A stretch of DNA of 64,000 bases. Source: CBDANO01 sp965197665 (GTDB lineage Bacteria > Chloroflexota > Dehalococcoidia > Lucifugimonadales > UBA3495). Position 1 is the stretch's first letter. Every line of letters starts with the position of its first letter. Positions 8,851 through 17,541 of the stretch are shown one piece after another. The notes under the pieces are model-generated. The model made no database searches. It had not been told where the DNA came from and worked only from the letters and a program-made list of their open reading frames with translations. The DNA is taken from the NCBI GenBank assembly GCA_965197665.1, contig CBDANO010000005.1, forward strand, positions 434,001 to 498,000, written 5' to 3'. Position numbers and translations under genes: made by a program.

Positions 8851-9546
8851 ATGGCGAAGCTTTTCGACCTACACATTCACACTACCAAGGGCAGCAGCGA
8901 CAGCAGCCTTAAACCCGAGGAACTCATCCTGGAAGCGGAACGCCTCGGGTTGCGCGGCCTATGCCTTACGGAACACAGCGGCCCGTGGGAGCGGCACGAG
9001 TTCGAAAAATTCGCCAGCCGGCATAGTGTAGTGTTGGTCCGGGGGATGGAGGCGGAGACGGACATGGGGCACATGCTGGCCTTCGGGCTGGACCGCTATC
9101 AGCCGGGTTTTCACAAAGCGAAGGAGTTGCGCCGGGCCGCCGACACTGCCGGCGGGTTCGTGGTGACGGCCCACCCATTTCGCGCTGCCTTGCATCCCAG
9201 CGCCGGTCGAAGCGCCTTGCTCTATCAATCGGTGTCCGACCCGCTGCCAAAGGAACCGGTGGACGCATTAGGTCACCCGGTGTTCAAGTTGGCCCACGGG
9301 GTAGAGGTCGCGAATGGGGGGACGGCGGATGACGAGAATGCGTTTGCGATGCGGGTGTCCGGGATGCTGGGCCTTCCAGTTACCGGCGGCAGCGACGCCC
9401 ACTCGGCCCACGGGCTGGGCCGGTTCGTTACCGCTTTTAGCGACGAGATACACAACGAGCAAGAGTTTCTGGCCGCCCTTCATACCGGGGAGTTCTACCC
9501 CGCGGTAGGTCTGCGCTCCGGGCAACTCCGCCCCTACACCGTCTAA
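8851..9546 (+). CDS. PHP-domain metal-dependent phosphoesterase
   Basis: 231 aa. The PHP motif FDLHIHTTKGSSDSS starts at residue 5, followed by CLTEHSGPW, VTAHPFR and GLPVTGGSDAHS, which together supply the His/Asp/Glu ligands of a trinuclear metal site. It is a short stand-alone PHP protein of the YciV/TrpH kind, probably hydrolysing a phosphoester of a small molecule or nucleotide; the substrate is unknown. The start is ATG at 8851. A second PHP protein lies at 55275. The two share layout but are not adjacent and differ in sequence. Confidence 0.85.
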   Translation: MAKLFDLHIHTTKGSSDSSLKPEELILEAERLGLRGLCLTEHSGPWERHEFEKFASRHSVVLVRGMEAETDMGHMLAFGLDRYQPGFHKAKELRRAADTAGGFVVTAHPFRAALHPSAGRSALLYQSVSDPLPKEPVDALGHPVFKLAHGVEVANGGTADDENAFAMRVSGMLGLPVTGGSDAHSAHGLGRFVTAFSDEIHNEQEFLAALHTGEFYPAVGLRSGQLRPYTV

Positions 9547-9633
9547 CGGTCATCGCGGTCCTGCTATAGTCCGGCTCTCCGCTACTCATAGACTAGAAGC
9601 GATTGCCAATATTCCACCGTTGGATTGCCGAAG

Positions 9634-12459
9634 ATGTCTTTGCGCCCCGGATCGACTACTCCCTTCGACTTGGTTCACGTAGCCTTGGACCTGGAAACCA
9701 CCGGGCTTGAACAAACGCGGGACCGGATAATCGAGGCCGGAGCGGTGAAGTTCCGGGGCGATCACGTGATCGACACCTTTCAGACCTTCGTGAACCCGGG
9801 CCGGCCCATTCCGGAATTTGTGCAGCGGTTGACCGGCATCTCGCCAAGCCAAGTCCAACGGGCGCCCTCTTTTAGCTCCGTCGGCTATCAACTCGAAGAA
9901 TTTATCGACGACGCCCCGGTAGTCGGTCACAACGTATTATTCGACCTGGGTTTTCTGGCCAACCAAGGCCTTGGCCTAAATAACCCCGCCTATGATACTT
10001 GGGACCTGGCCTCGGCGTTGCTTCCCCGCTCACCCCAGTACTCGCTGCGGTACTTGTCGGGCTTCTTCCAAGTGGAACACAAAGACGCCCATAGGGCATT
10101 GGGCGACGCGGCGGCGACCCATCAGGTTTTCGTGAAGTTGCTGCGCTTGGCGGAAACTTTGGACCCGGGCCTTCTGGCCCATCTGGTCAGTCTCGCGGTC
10201 CGCAGTCAATGGTCCATTGCCCGCCTTTTGAGCGGGTTGGAGAACGGCGGCCCCGGCTCGCCTGGGGCGGTCGGCCTGACCGGCCTCGACCTAGACAGTC
10301 TGGCAGTCACCCTGGGGCGTCCGGAAAAGCGCCGGCGGGACAGCAGCCTGAAGTCCTTGGACCAAGAGAAAATAGTTGGCCTTCTTGGCACCGGCGGCCC
10401 CTTCGCCGGCGCTTTTTCCGGCTTCGAGCACCGGCCCGAACAGGAGGAGATGCTGGCGGGAGTGACCCGGGCTATATACCGGAGCCGCCACCTGGTAGTG
10501 GAAGGCGGCACCGGCGTCGGAAAGTCCATGGCCTACTTACTGCCCGCCGTACTGTTCGCGGTGTCTCAAGGTCAACGGGTAGTGGTCTCTACCAACACCA
10601 TCAATCTACAAGAGCAACTGCTTAAGAAGGATATTCCGGCCCTGGTATCAGTGCTGGAGCGGGCCGGACTTGTGGAGAAGGACACGGTCAAAGCGGCGCT
10701 TCTCAAGGGCCGCAGCAACTACTTGTGCTTGCGCCGCTGGCAGTACCTGGCCGGCAGCGAGAGTCCCACGATTGACGACGCCCGTTTACTCAGCAAGACT
10801 TCCATCTGGCTTCAAGATACAATCACCGGGGACCGCGGCGAAATCAACCTTGCCGGGCGGGACGGCTTCACTTGGAGCCGGATCTCAGCGGGCGAGAAAG
10901 GGCGGTGCGCGGGACTGTGGGATGGAAGACCCTGCTTCTTGAGAAGCGCTCGAGAGCGGGCCGAGCAAGCCCACGTGGTAGTAGTGAACCATGCCCTATT
11001 GATGTCCGACCTAGTTAGAGGCGGCGGCCTGATTCCCGATTACCAGTACTTGGTCATAGACGAAGCTCACAATCTGGAAGACGAAGCCACGAGGCAATTG
11101 GGCTTTGGAGTCCGCCAAGAGCGTTTGGACGAAACAATGGAGCGTCAGGGGCGCCTCTTCACCCAACTGCGATTAGCGTTGACGTCCCAAGGTCTGGCTT
11201 CGCCGGTCCGACAAGAGGGGGAGCGGGCAATGACCGACGGCGAAACGTCGGTTGCGGCGCTGCGGGAGTATTGGGCGCGCCTGTGGGCCTCCGCCGAGCG
11301 GCTTCTGAATAACCTCCGGGAAAGCTTGCCCGAGGACCAGAACCAGGTATTGTTGGAACCCGAGACGCGCCGGCGGCAGGCGTGGTCGGACACGGCCCTG
11401 GCATGGGAAAACCTGGAGGTCCGCATGCTCCAATCGGCCCAAGCCTTCTCCAAGCTCCAGAGGTTCCTAGAGAGCACGACACTGCCCGGCGCCACGGACC
11501 AGCCTACCCTGGTCATGGAATCCGCTGTCTTCCAAGACGATCTTGAGGAACTCCGGTCCCAACTGGCATCGATATTGGGCAACCCGGATGACCGGACCAT
11601 ACACTGGATGGCCCTGGACCCCGCCAAGGGCGACGTTTCCTTCCACGCGGTACCCTTGGAAGTTGCTGACACTCTGGGTGAAACCCTCTTCGCCCGTAAA
11701 GAATCTGTGGTCATGACCAGCGCGACCCTCAGCACGGAAGGGAACTTCGAATACTTGAGCCGGAGGACGGGGCTGCCCGAAGACTCCGACGAACTGTTGG
11801 TGGGTTCCCCCTTCGACTACCGGAAAGCGGCGTTGCTGTTGATTCCCGAGGACATACCAGCCCCCAACTCGGACGGCTACGCGGAGGCCGTGTCCCGGGT
11901 GTTGGTCGACCTGAGCAAGTCCTTGGGAGGCCGGACCATGGCCCTGTTTACCTCTCATTCCGCCCTGAGGGGCGTCGCCCACCGGGTCCGGCCCCCCCTC
12001 GTCACCGATGACATTCAGGTCCTAGCCCAAGGCGTCGACGGCCCCCCCCAGCAGTTGATCGCGCGGTTCACCGAGGAACCCCGCAGCCTCCTATTGGGAA
12101 CGGCCAGCTTCTGGGAAGGGGTGGACTTGCCCAGCGGCGTGCTTAAGGCTCTGGTACTGACCCGCCTGCCCTTCCAGGTGCCGACCGACCCTGTGGTAAA
12201 AGCCAGGTCTGGGCAGTACCAGGACCCGTTCAAGGAGTATTCCATCCCTCAAGCAGTCCTACGCTTCCGTCAAGGCATTGGACGGTTGATACGCAACAAA
12301 GGGGATAGAGGCGCCATCGTAGTCTTGGACCGGCGGATCACCGGGCGCTCCTACGGCGGGTCCTTTCTCCAGTCCATTCCCTCTTGTACTTTGAGACCCA
12401 GCAGTGTAGCAACCGTGGGCACTTTAACCGCCGAATGGATCGGTGACGGGGATCGGTAA
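9634..12459 (+). CDS. DinG-family ATP-dependent helicase with N-terminal DEDDh exonuclease
   Basis: About 941 aa. Residues about 12-175 form a DnaQ-like exonuclease: VALDLETTGL (motif I), VVGHNVLFDLGFL (motif II) and HRALGDAAAT (motif III). The helicase core follows: VEGGTGVGKS is the Walker A, VIDEAHNLEDEAT the DEAH box, VMTSATL motif III, and FWEGVDLPSG plus RFRQGIGRLIR the C-terminal motifs. Cysteines in the CLRRW and GRCAGLWDGRPC segments could bind an Fe-S cluster as in XPD/DinG proteins, but a full four-Cys set is not obvious. It probably acts in DNA repair or R-loop removal. ATG 9634 is used; a TTG at 9625 is possible. The glycosylase gene follows after only 5 bases. Confidence 0.93.
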   Translation: MSLRPGSTTPFDLVHVALDLETTGLEQTRDRIIEAGAVKFRGDHVIDTFQTFVNPGRPIPEFVQRLTGISPSQVQRAPSFSSVGYQLEEFIDDAPVVGHNVLFDLGFLANQGLGLNNPAYDTWDLASALLPRSPQYSLRYLSGFFQVEHKDAHRALGDAAATHQVFVKLLRLAETLDPGLLAHLVSLAVRSQWSIARLLSGLENGGPGSPGAVGLTGLDLDSLAVTLGRPEKRRRDSSLKSLDQEKIVGLLGTGGPFAGAFSGFEHRPEQEEMLAGVTRAIYRSRHLVVEGGTGVGKSMAYLLPAVLFAVSQGQRVVVSTNTINLQEQLLKKDIPALVSVLERAGLVEKDTVKAALLKGRSNYLCLRRWQYLAGSESPTIDDARLLSKTSIWLQDTITGDRGEINLAGRDGFTWSRISAGEKGRCAGLWDGRPCFLRSARERAEQAHVVVVNHALLMSDLVRGGGLIPDYQYLVIDEAHNLEDEATRQLGFGVRQERLDETMERQGRLFTQLRLALTSQGLASPVRQEGERAMTDGETSVAALREYWARLWASAERLLNNLRESLPEDQNQVLLEPETRRRQAWSDTALAWENLEVRMLQSAQAFSKLQRFLESTTLPGATDQPTLVMESAVFQDDLEELRSQLASILGNPDDRTIHWMALDPAKGDVSFHAVPLEVADTLGETLFARKESVVMTSATLSTEGNFEYLSRRTGLPEDSDELLVGSPFDYRKAALLLIPEDIPAPNSDGYAEAVSRVLVDLSKSLGGRTMALFTSHSALRGVAHRVRPPLVTDDIQVLAQGVDGPPQQLIARFTEEPRSLLLGTASFWEGVDLPSGVLKALVLTRLPFQVPTDPVVKARSGQYQDPFKEYSIPQAVLRFRQGIGRLIRNKGDRGAIVVLDRRITGRSYGGSFLQSIPSCTLRPSSVATVGTLTAEWIGDGDR

Positions 12460-12464
12460 CGGCA

Positions 12465-13307
12465 GTGGAGCTAATCACTAATCAGCCGTTGGACCTGGCC
12501 GCCAGTCTGGAAAGCGGCCAGTCCCACCGCTGGCGGCGCGAGGGCGACTGGCATGCGGGGGTAGTCAAGGGCAACTTCATCCGGGCCCGGCAGATCGGGC
12601 AGCGCGTGGAATTTCACAGCCGGCCTTGGCCCGAAGAGTCGTTGGTGCCCTTGCTCCAGGCCTATCTTCGATTGGACGACGACCTCGAGACTATATATTG
12701 CGATATCCGGCGTGACTCCAGGGTGGCCGACATGATTGCTCGTTATCCTGGTTTGCGGCTGCTGCGGATAGAGCCCTGGGAGTGCCTGGTGTCCTTCATT
12801 TGCTCCGCCAATTCCAACATTCCACGAATTCACCAGAACGTGGAAAAGCTGGCGGAGAGTTTCGGGGACCCCATCGTTCTCGACGGGCAGGTGCGGCACG
12901 CTTTTCCCACACCGGCCCAACTCGGTGAAGCGTCGGAACAGGAACTCCGCCGCTTGGGGCTGGGTTTTCGCGCCCCCTACGTGGCCCAAGCGACCAGGAT
13001 GGTGCTGGACGGCCGCTTGGACTTGGACTACTTGGTCCAAGCCTCCTACGCCGAAGCCAAGACGCTGTTGATGGAGTGCCCCGGGATCGGTTCGAAAATC
13101 GCGGACTGCATTGCGGTGTTCTCTCTGGAGAAGCTGGAAGCCTTCCCCATAGACGTGTGGGTGCGCCGGGCCTTGGGGGAGTGGTACTTCCCCGGACAGA
13201 AGACACCGCCGGACCGGGTCCTTTTGGAGTGGGCCCAGGACCACTTCGGACGCTACGGCGGGTACGCCCAGCAGTACCTATTCCATGGGAGGAGGCTGGA
13301 GAAGTAG
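12465..13307 (+). CDS. 8-oxoguanine DNA glycosylase/AP lyase (OGG-type)
   Basis: 280 aa. An N-terminal OGG_N-like domain (residues about 1-110; ESGQSHRWRREGDWHAGVV) precedes the HhH-GPD fold. The motif MECPGIGSKIADCIAVFSLEKLEAFPIDVWV contains the helix-hairpin-helix, the expected Schiff-base lysine in GSKIAD and the catalytic Asp in PIDVWV. Proteins of this type excise 8-oxoguanine paired with cytosine. The start is GTG at 12465, just after the helicase stop, so the two are very probably co-transcribed and form a small repair operon. The convergent dehydrogenase gene ends 4 bases beyond the stop. Confidence 0.9.
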   Translation: MELITNQPLDLAASLESGQSHRWRREGDWHAGVVKGNFIRARQIGQRVEFHSRPWPEESLVPLLQAYLRLDDDLETIYCDIRRDSRVADMIARYPGLRLLRIEPWECLVSFICSANSNIPRIHQNVEKLAESFGDPIVLDGQVRHAFPTPAQLGEASEQELRRLGLGFRAPYVAQATRMVLDGRLDLDYLVQASYAEAKTLLMECPGIGSKIADCIAVFSLEKLEAFPIDVWVRRALGEWYFPGQKTPPDRVLLEWAQDHFGRYGGYAQQYLFHGRRLEK

Positions 13308-13311
13308 CAAA

Positions 13312-14349
13312 TTACGGTACCAGCAGCAGCTTGCCGAAGAAGTTGGTTTCCTCCATGGCTTGGTGGGCTTCGGCGGCCTTTGCCAGGGGAAAGCTCTTGT
13401 CGACCACGGGCCGGATAACGCCCCGGTTTAGCATGGCTACAATCTCCCTCATGTCCTCCTTTGTGCCCATGAAGGTTCCGTATATCTCCTTTTGTTGGCT
13501 AAAGAGCAGGCCGAGGTGCAACTCGGTACGCAACCCGGTGGTGGCGCCGCAGATCCCGTAGCGTCCCCCGGGCCGCAGAGAATTCATAGCCATAGCAAAG
13601 AAATCGCCCCCCACGTGGTCGACGACGGCGTCGACGCCGTCGCCGTCGGTCAACGCCCTTGCTTGCTTGGTAATGTCTTCCTCGTTGTAATTGATCACGG
13701 CGTCGGCCCCAAGCTCCAAGGCCTTGGCGGCCTTCTCCGGCGTGCTGGTGGTAGCAATTACCCTGGCGCCGATTACTTGCTTTGCGACCTGGATAGCAGC
13801 GGTGCCCACCCCTGCCGAAGCGGAAAGCACCAAGACGGTTTCCCACGGGTTGACCCGCATCCGCCGCACCAGCATGTTCCAAACCGGCAAGAAGGTCGTG
13901 GGGACCGCCGCCGCTTCTTGATAGGAGACACTCTCGGCGATTGGGTGGGCGTTTGCGGCCGGGACCGCCACAAGTTCGGCGTAGCTACCGTCGATGGCGC
14001 TGCCCATGAACCGCTGCCGGGCGCAAAGATCGTCCCTTCCGGATAAGCACGGTGAGCACTGCTGGCAACTGAACCTGGGATTTACTACCACCCGGTCACC
14101 GGCCTTCAAGGCGTCGACCTGACTTCCGGCTTCGACAACCTCTCCGGCGCAGTCGCCGCCCAAAATGAAAGGCGGAGGGAATTCCCTGCGCAGGCCGCGC
14201 CCCCCTTCCCGGGTATAGATATCCAGACGGTTTAACGCCGCCGCTCGCACCCTTACCTTTACTTGATGGGACTCGATCTCCGGTTCCGGGCGGTCTCCGT
14301 AGGTGAGGACCTCCGGGCCGCCGTGGGCTTCAATGTACACGGCCTTCAT
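13312..14349 (-). CDS. Zinc-binding alcohol dehydrogenase/quinone oxidoreductase (MDR)
   Basis: 345 aa, a medium-chain dehydrogenase/reductase. The GroES-like domain has GGDCAGEVVEAG and a structural-zinc-like Cys cluster (SCQQCSPCLSGRDDLC); the Rossmann domain has VLVLSASAGVGTAAIQVAK and DAVVDHVGGDFF. The catalytic zinc ligands are only partly convincing, so a quinone reductase-like role is as likely as alcohol oxidation. It is cytoplasmic and NAD(P)-dependent by family. The start is ATG at 14349. It converges on the glycosylase gene with almost no spacer and no visible terminator. Confidence 0.88.
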   Translation of the reverse strand: MKAVYIEAHGGPEVLTYGDRPEPEIESHQVKVRVRAAALNRLDIYTREGGRGLRREFPPPFILGGDCAGEVVEAGSQVDALKAGDRVVVNPRFSCQQCSPCLSGRDDLCARQRFMGSAIDGSYAELVAVPAANAHPIAESVSYQEAAAVPTTFLPVWNMLVRRMRVNPWETVLVLSASAGVGTAAIQVAKQVIGARVIATTSTPEKAAKALELGADAVINYNEEDITKQARALTDGDGVDAVVDHVGGDFFAMAMNSLRPGGRYGICGATTGLRTELHLGLLFSQQKEIYGTFMGTKEDMREIVAMLNRGVIRPVVDKSFPLAKAAEAHQAMEETNFFGKLLLVP

Positions 14350-14436
14350 AACACCCGCCTTCTTAGCTTGTAAGTTCTCGCAGGTCTACCGTATCGCCTA
14401 ACTAGTCTGTAATCGACACGCGAGGCGCGTCGGCCG

Positions 14437-14649
14437 TCAAGTCCTCCGCCCGTAGTAGCAGTCGTCGCAAAGGAACACGATCGCCAAGGCCTCCTCGTGG
14501 CTGCCAATTCGGCCGCATTGAGGAACGTCGCTGTCCTGGCTCCAAGGCTGGTGGAACTTTCCCCCGCACATTTGACAAGAGGTCTGGTGAACTCCGTCCA
14601 AGGCGCCGTCGCATATTACGCAGGACTCCTGCTCGATTTCTTCAACCAT
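14437..14649 (-). CDS. Small RING/PHD-like zinc-binding protein
   Basis: 70 aa. Cysteines and histidines are spaced as potential cross-brace ligands: C10-x2-C13, C25-x2-C28, H33, C45, H51 and C61-x2-C64, with an FHQPW segment at 32-36. The pattern resembles treble-clef/PHD-like fingers more than a simple zinc ribbon. The ATG at 14649 overlaps the end of the CCA-enzyme gene by 8 bases in another frame, a typical translational-coupling geometry, which is the main reason to call it real. I do not recognise the family. It may bind RNA, protein or simply zinc. Confidence 0.6.
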   Translation of the reverse strand: MVEEIEQESCVICDGALDGVHQTSCQMCGGKFHQPWSQDSDVPQCGRIGSHEEALAIVFLCDDCYYGRRT

Positions 14650-15883
14650 GCCCCAACCGTTCTTCTTTCCGTTTTTCCTCTTTAGTCACAAGCTCCCGGG
14701 CCAACCGACGCTCATCTTCCTCATTGGACACCAGGTTTTCGAGTCTGGCTTCCCGGAGCTTCCCCAGTATTTGCCCCACCATCGGCCCCGAGGGGACTCC
14801 CAGGGCCAGCAGATCGTTTCCATTCAGGGCCGGGGCCACGTGGCGCAACTCGTTCAGGTACTCCCGCAATCTCCGGGCTACTGTCGAAGAGTCCGTTAGC
14901 AAAGATGCGGTCTGGAGCGCCTCGGAAGAGAAACCCTCCACCACGGCCACCACTTGGGAGACCCCAAGGTCCGGCAAGGCTATCCGCTCCTCCATGCCGC
15001 GGAGAGCGATTACGTCCCGTACAACTTGGGCCCAAGTCTTGGGCATATTCAGGCGGTCTATCACCGCTTCCCCTTGGGGTGGAGTAAGGGAGTAGGTCAA
15101 AGCTCCGACGTAAACTAGGGCATAGTCGATACCCGCCTGGGGGTTTTCCCGGGCCGCGTCTCCCGCGGCGACGGCTTGGACCCGGGCGGACACCTCACCG
15201 TCTCCTAACGGAGGATAGACGGCCGCCAAGACTCCCAATTCCGCCGCACGGTCAAACGCCCGTTCGGGACGCTGCTCCTCGAGAATGCGCTCCAACTCAT
15301 GCCTCAAGCGGTCGCCGGAAAGGGAAGAGAGACCCCCGCGGTCTACCGCGTCATGGAGTTGCCTCAAGGTGTGTTCCTCGATAGTAAAGGTGAAGCGCTG
15401 TTCGTAGCGCAGTGCTCGGAGGATTCGCGTGGGGTCGTCCGCGAAGCTGGCCGGGTGAAGGGTGCGTACTAAGCCTTGCCGGATGTCGTCAAGGCCTCCA
15501 TGGGGGTCCATCACTTCGGGGCGGCTTTCCCCCAAGGGTAACGCCAGAGCATTGATGGAGAAGTCACGGCGGGCCAGGTCATCGGTGATAGCGCCCGGAG
15601 ACACTTGGGGGAGGGCCCCCGGACTGGGATAAGTCTCCCGGCGGGCGGTCACCACGTCGACGCGGCTACGGCCCCTGACAAGGGTAGAGGTCCCAAACCT
15701 GTCGTGGGTCTTAACCTCCCCGGCCAACTCTGCTGCCAGCCGCCGCACCAACTGTGGACCGTCCCCTTCCACCACGAAGTCCAAGTCTTTAACCGGGGCG
15801 CTAAGCAGCACGTCACGGACCGGTCCTCCCACCAGATACACCGGGAGGGACTGTTCCAAGGCCCAGCGGCGTAAGCAATGCAA
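14642..15883 (-). CDS. CCA-adding tRNA nucleotidyltransferase/poly(A) polymerase family
   Basis: About 413 aa. YLVGGPVRDVLL (GG/RD motif) and KDLDFVVEGD (the DxD metal-binding pair) identify the class II nucleotidyltransferase head; RRDFSINALAL and RILRALRYEQRF are the following conserved motifs, and the C-terminal helical tail is present. It adds or repairs the CCA end of tRNA, or is a related polymerase. The frame is open far upstream with no ATG near the domain. I use the TTG at 15883, which is close to the first motif; an earlier non-canonical start after the AGGAGG at about 15962-15968 is possible. Its stop overlaps the start of the small zinc-protein gene. Confidence 0.88.
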   Translation of the reverse strand: MHCLRRWALEQSLPVYLVGGPVRDVLLSAPVKDLDFVVEGDGPQLVRRLAAELAGEVKTHDRFGTSTLVRGRSRVDVVTARRETYPSPGALPQVSPGAITDDLARRDFSINALALPLGESRPEVMDPHGGLDDIRQGLVRTLHPASFADDPTRILRALRYEQRFTFTIEEHTLRQLHDAVDRGGLSSLSGDRLRHELERILEEQRPERAFDRAAELGVLAAVYPPLGDGEVSARVQAVAAGDAARENPQAGIDYALVYVGALTYSLTPPQGEAVIDRLNMPKTWAQVVRDVIALRGMEERIALPDLGVSQVVAVVEGFSSEALQTASLLTDSSTVARRLREYLNELRHVAPALNGNDLLALGVPSGPMVGQILGKLREARLENLVSNEEDERRLARELVTKEEKRKEERLGHG

Positions 15884-16186
15884 GATGGCAAGGTTGTCAT
15901 TGTCCAGAGCGCTCTCGAGAGCGTCCAGGGGAGCGCCGATGTGCTGAAGTTGCCGCGTGGAAGGCCTCCTGTGAATGGCATTATAGCATGCAGGGCGGCG
16001 TCGCCCCCTGTCCGGAGGGGTCGATAAGCAAGCCGACGAAGTGGCTCTACTCCTAAATCGCCGCCTTGCGGCAAACGCCGCCCCGCCGAATCGCCGGCGT
16101 CTTTGACAAGCGCGCCGTGCGTGGCTAAAATCCAATGTGGTACGGCTCGGAACAATCCGGATCAGAGCAATGAAGGAGGTATGGAA
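15884..16186. other. Divergent regulatory region between CCA-enzyme gene and dsbA-like gene
   Basis: About 300 bases. On the plus strand it holds a near-consensus promoter (separate entry). On the minus strand a TATAAT lies just upstream of an AGGAGG, but I find no matching -35. The middle is GC-rich, with no RNA gene or small ORF that I trust. Confidence 0.55.
16103..16131 (+). promoter_or_regulatory. Sigma70-type promoter for dsbA-like/rnc/ftsY
   Basis: TTGACA (16103-16108) and TAAAAT (16126-16131) are separated by 17 bases. That is a perfect -35 and a five-of-six -10. Transcription would start near 16138, about 50 bases before the GTG start of the dsbA-like gene, leaving room for the AAGGAGG at about 16173-16179. 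Confidence 0.75.
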
Positions 16187-16819
16187 GTGGCCGGAAATGA
16201 TATAACGAGTTACTACGATTTTCGTTGACCCTTCGTATACAATGCCGCCGTGTGGCTGGCAAAGGTGGAAGAGCAAACCGGAAAGCCCGTTGACATCGAC
16301 TGGCAACCGTTTTCTTTGACGCAAGCAAATAGTGACAAGGGGCCGGACTATAAAGTTTGGGAGCAACCGGAAATCCTGGATGGCTCCGATAACACCCTGT
16401 TGGCTCACCAATCCGGCTTGGCCGCCAAGCGCCAAGGTAAGGAAGCCTTCCAGTCCTTCTTCATCGCCCTTCTTACGGCGCGCCACGTGGGCAAGAAGGA
16501 CCTGACTGATCCGGAAGTGATGCGCGAGGCCGCCCAAACCGCCGGACTGGACATGGCCCGCTTTAGAGAGGACGTAGCCGACCCCGATCTTTTGAGGGAA
16601 TTGGCGGAAAGCCACGAAAAGGCCGTGGAGGAAGTGGGGGCATTCGGAGTGCCTACTTTCGTGTTCCCCAGCGGGAATTCGGCCTTCCTCAAGATGTTCA
16701 TCCCTCCCGACGAACAGGCCGCGGAGATTTACGATGACCTGTTCCGAACGATGAGTGACCACGCTCACGTCGGGGAGTTGAAGCGGCCTCAACCGCCCTG
16801 GCCCCACGGAGTGGCCTAG
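16187..16819 (+). CDS. DsbA/FrnE-like thiol oxidoreductase, probable selenoprotein (in-frame TGA)
   Basis: 210 aa if the TGA at 16226-16228 is read through as residue 14. The frame begins MAGNDITSYYDFR, then TGA, then PFVYNAAVWLAKVEE. In DsbA/FrnE/chromene-isomerase-like proteins this is the site of the catalytic Cys (DF-x-CP), so the TGA replaces exactly that codon. The rest is intact: VDIDWQPFSL, the helical insert and the cis-proline loop GAFGVPTFVF (about 151-160). GTG 16187 is chosen because AGGAGG lies 7 bases upstream; the ATG at 16181 is only one base from it. The gene has a strong promoter, and rnc follows 8 bases after the stop. Selenocysteine is the best reading; a nonsense mutation or base-call error (TGA for TGC) is the alternative. 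No selA/B/C/D is in this window. Confidence 0.75.
16243..16261 (+). promoter_or_regulatory. Candidate bacterial SECIS hairpin
   Basis: Downstream of the in-frame TGA the RNA can fold into a compact stem: U243-A261, G244-C260, C245-G259, C246-G258, a bulged U257, then G247-C256, C248-G255 and C249-G254 (last three digits of 16xxx), closed by the tetraloop GUGU (16250-16253). The loop begins 21 bases after the TGA. A G at the start of a small apical loop, this distance, and a bulged U in the stem are hallmarks of bacterial SECIS elements recognised by SelB. Here the bulge is on the 3' side, whereas in E. coli fdhF it is on the 5' side. Confidence 0.6.
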
Positions 16820-16827
16820 GAGGACTA

Positions 16828-17541
16828 TTGGCCCGCGGCCAACTGAATACGGCGCTGGGCTTGCGGTTCAAGAACCAACGACTGTTGGAGCAAGCCTTGG
16901 TCCACCGTTCCTACGTCAACGAACAGGGATGGCCGCCGTCGGATTCCTACGAGCGCATGGAGTATCTGGGCGACGCCGTGCTGGAGCTAGCCGTATCCGA
17001 GGAGCTTTACCGGCGCCGCCCCGACCTGCTCGAAGGTGAACTGACCAAGTTTCGGTCCGCGCTGGTACGGGGCGACACCTTGGCCCGGGTAGCGCGAAGG
17101 GCGAAGCTTGGGGACGCGCTGCGGTTGGGTAGAGGCGAGGAAGCCAGCGGAGGCCGCGACCGGGACTCTATTCTCGCGGCCGCGTTCGAAGCCGTAGTCG
17201 CGGCGGTCTACTTGGACCGGAACTACGATGCGGCAAGGAAGTTCATTCTTCGAGTGATGGCTGCGGAGCTTGAAGAATGTTTCCTCGGCAGCGCCCCTGA
17301 AGACAACCCCAAGTCTCACCTCCAAGAGTTGATACAAGGGCAAGGCTCCTCCACACCCCAATACCGCTTGGCATCCAGCAAAGGCCCTGATCACGGCCCG
17401 GTGTTCACCGTCGAAGTCTTGGTGGAAGGACAAGTGTTGGGCGTTGGCCGCGGCCCCAGCAAATCGACGGCCGAGAAGACGGCGGCCAAGGACGCGCTGA
17501 CCCGCTTGGAGCCGGGAGCCGCCCGCGGCGGGGCCGAGTAG
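16828..17541 (+). CDS. rnc: Ribonuclease III
   Basis: 237 aa, usual RNase III length. The endonuclease domain has YERMEYLGDAVLELAV (about residues 38-53) with catalytic Glu and Asp, and DSILAAAFEAVVAAVYLD with the second acidic pair. A double-stranded RNA-binding domain follows (NPKSHLQELIQGQ to STAEKTAAKDAL). It processes rRNA precursors and structured RNAs. The TTG start at 16828 has a TAGGAGG placed over the stop of the preceding gene, so translation is probably coupled to the dsbA-like gene. rnc next to ftsY is a common bacterial order. Confidence 0.95.
   Translation: MARGQLNTALGLRFKNQRLLEQALVHRSYVNEQGWPPSDSYERMEYLGDAVLELAVSEELYRRRPDLLEGELTKFRSALVRGDTLARVARRAKLGDALRLGRGEEASGGRDRDSILAAAFEAVVAAVYLDRNYDAARKFILRVMAAELEECFLGSAPEDNPKSHLQELIQGQGSSTPQYRLASSKGPDHGPVFTVEVLVEGQVLGVGRGPSKSTAEKTAAKDALTRLEPGAARGGAE

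Noticed and set aside
15962..16000. TATAAT on the minus strand as promoter of the CCA enzyme
   Set aside because: No -35 at suitable distance; the AGGAGG nearby has no canonical in-frame start.
14642..16807. A 721-aa minus-strand ORF extending from the CCA enzyme
   Set aside because: Only the part from about 15883 has family similarity; the upstream part is antisense to the dsbA-like gene.
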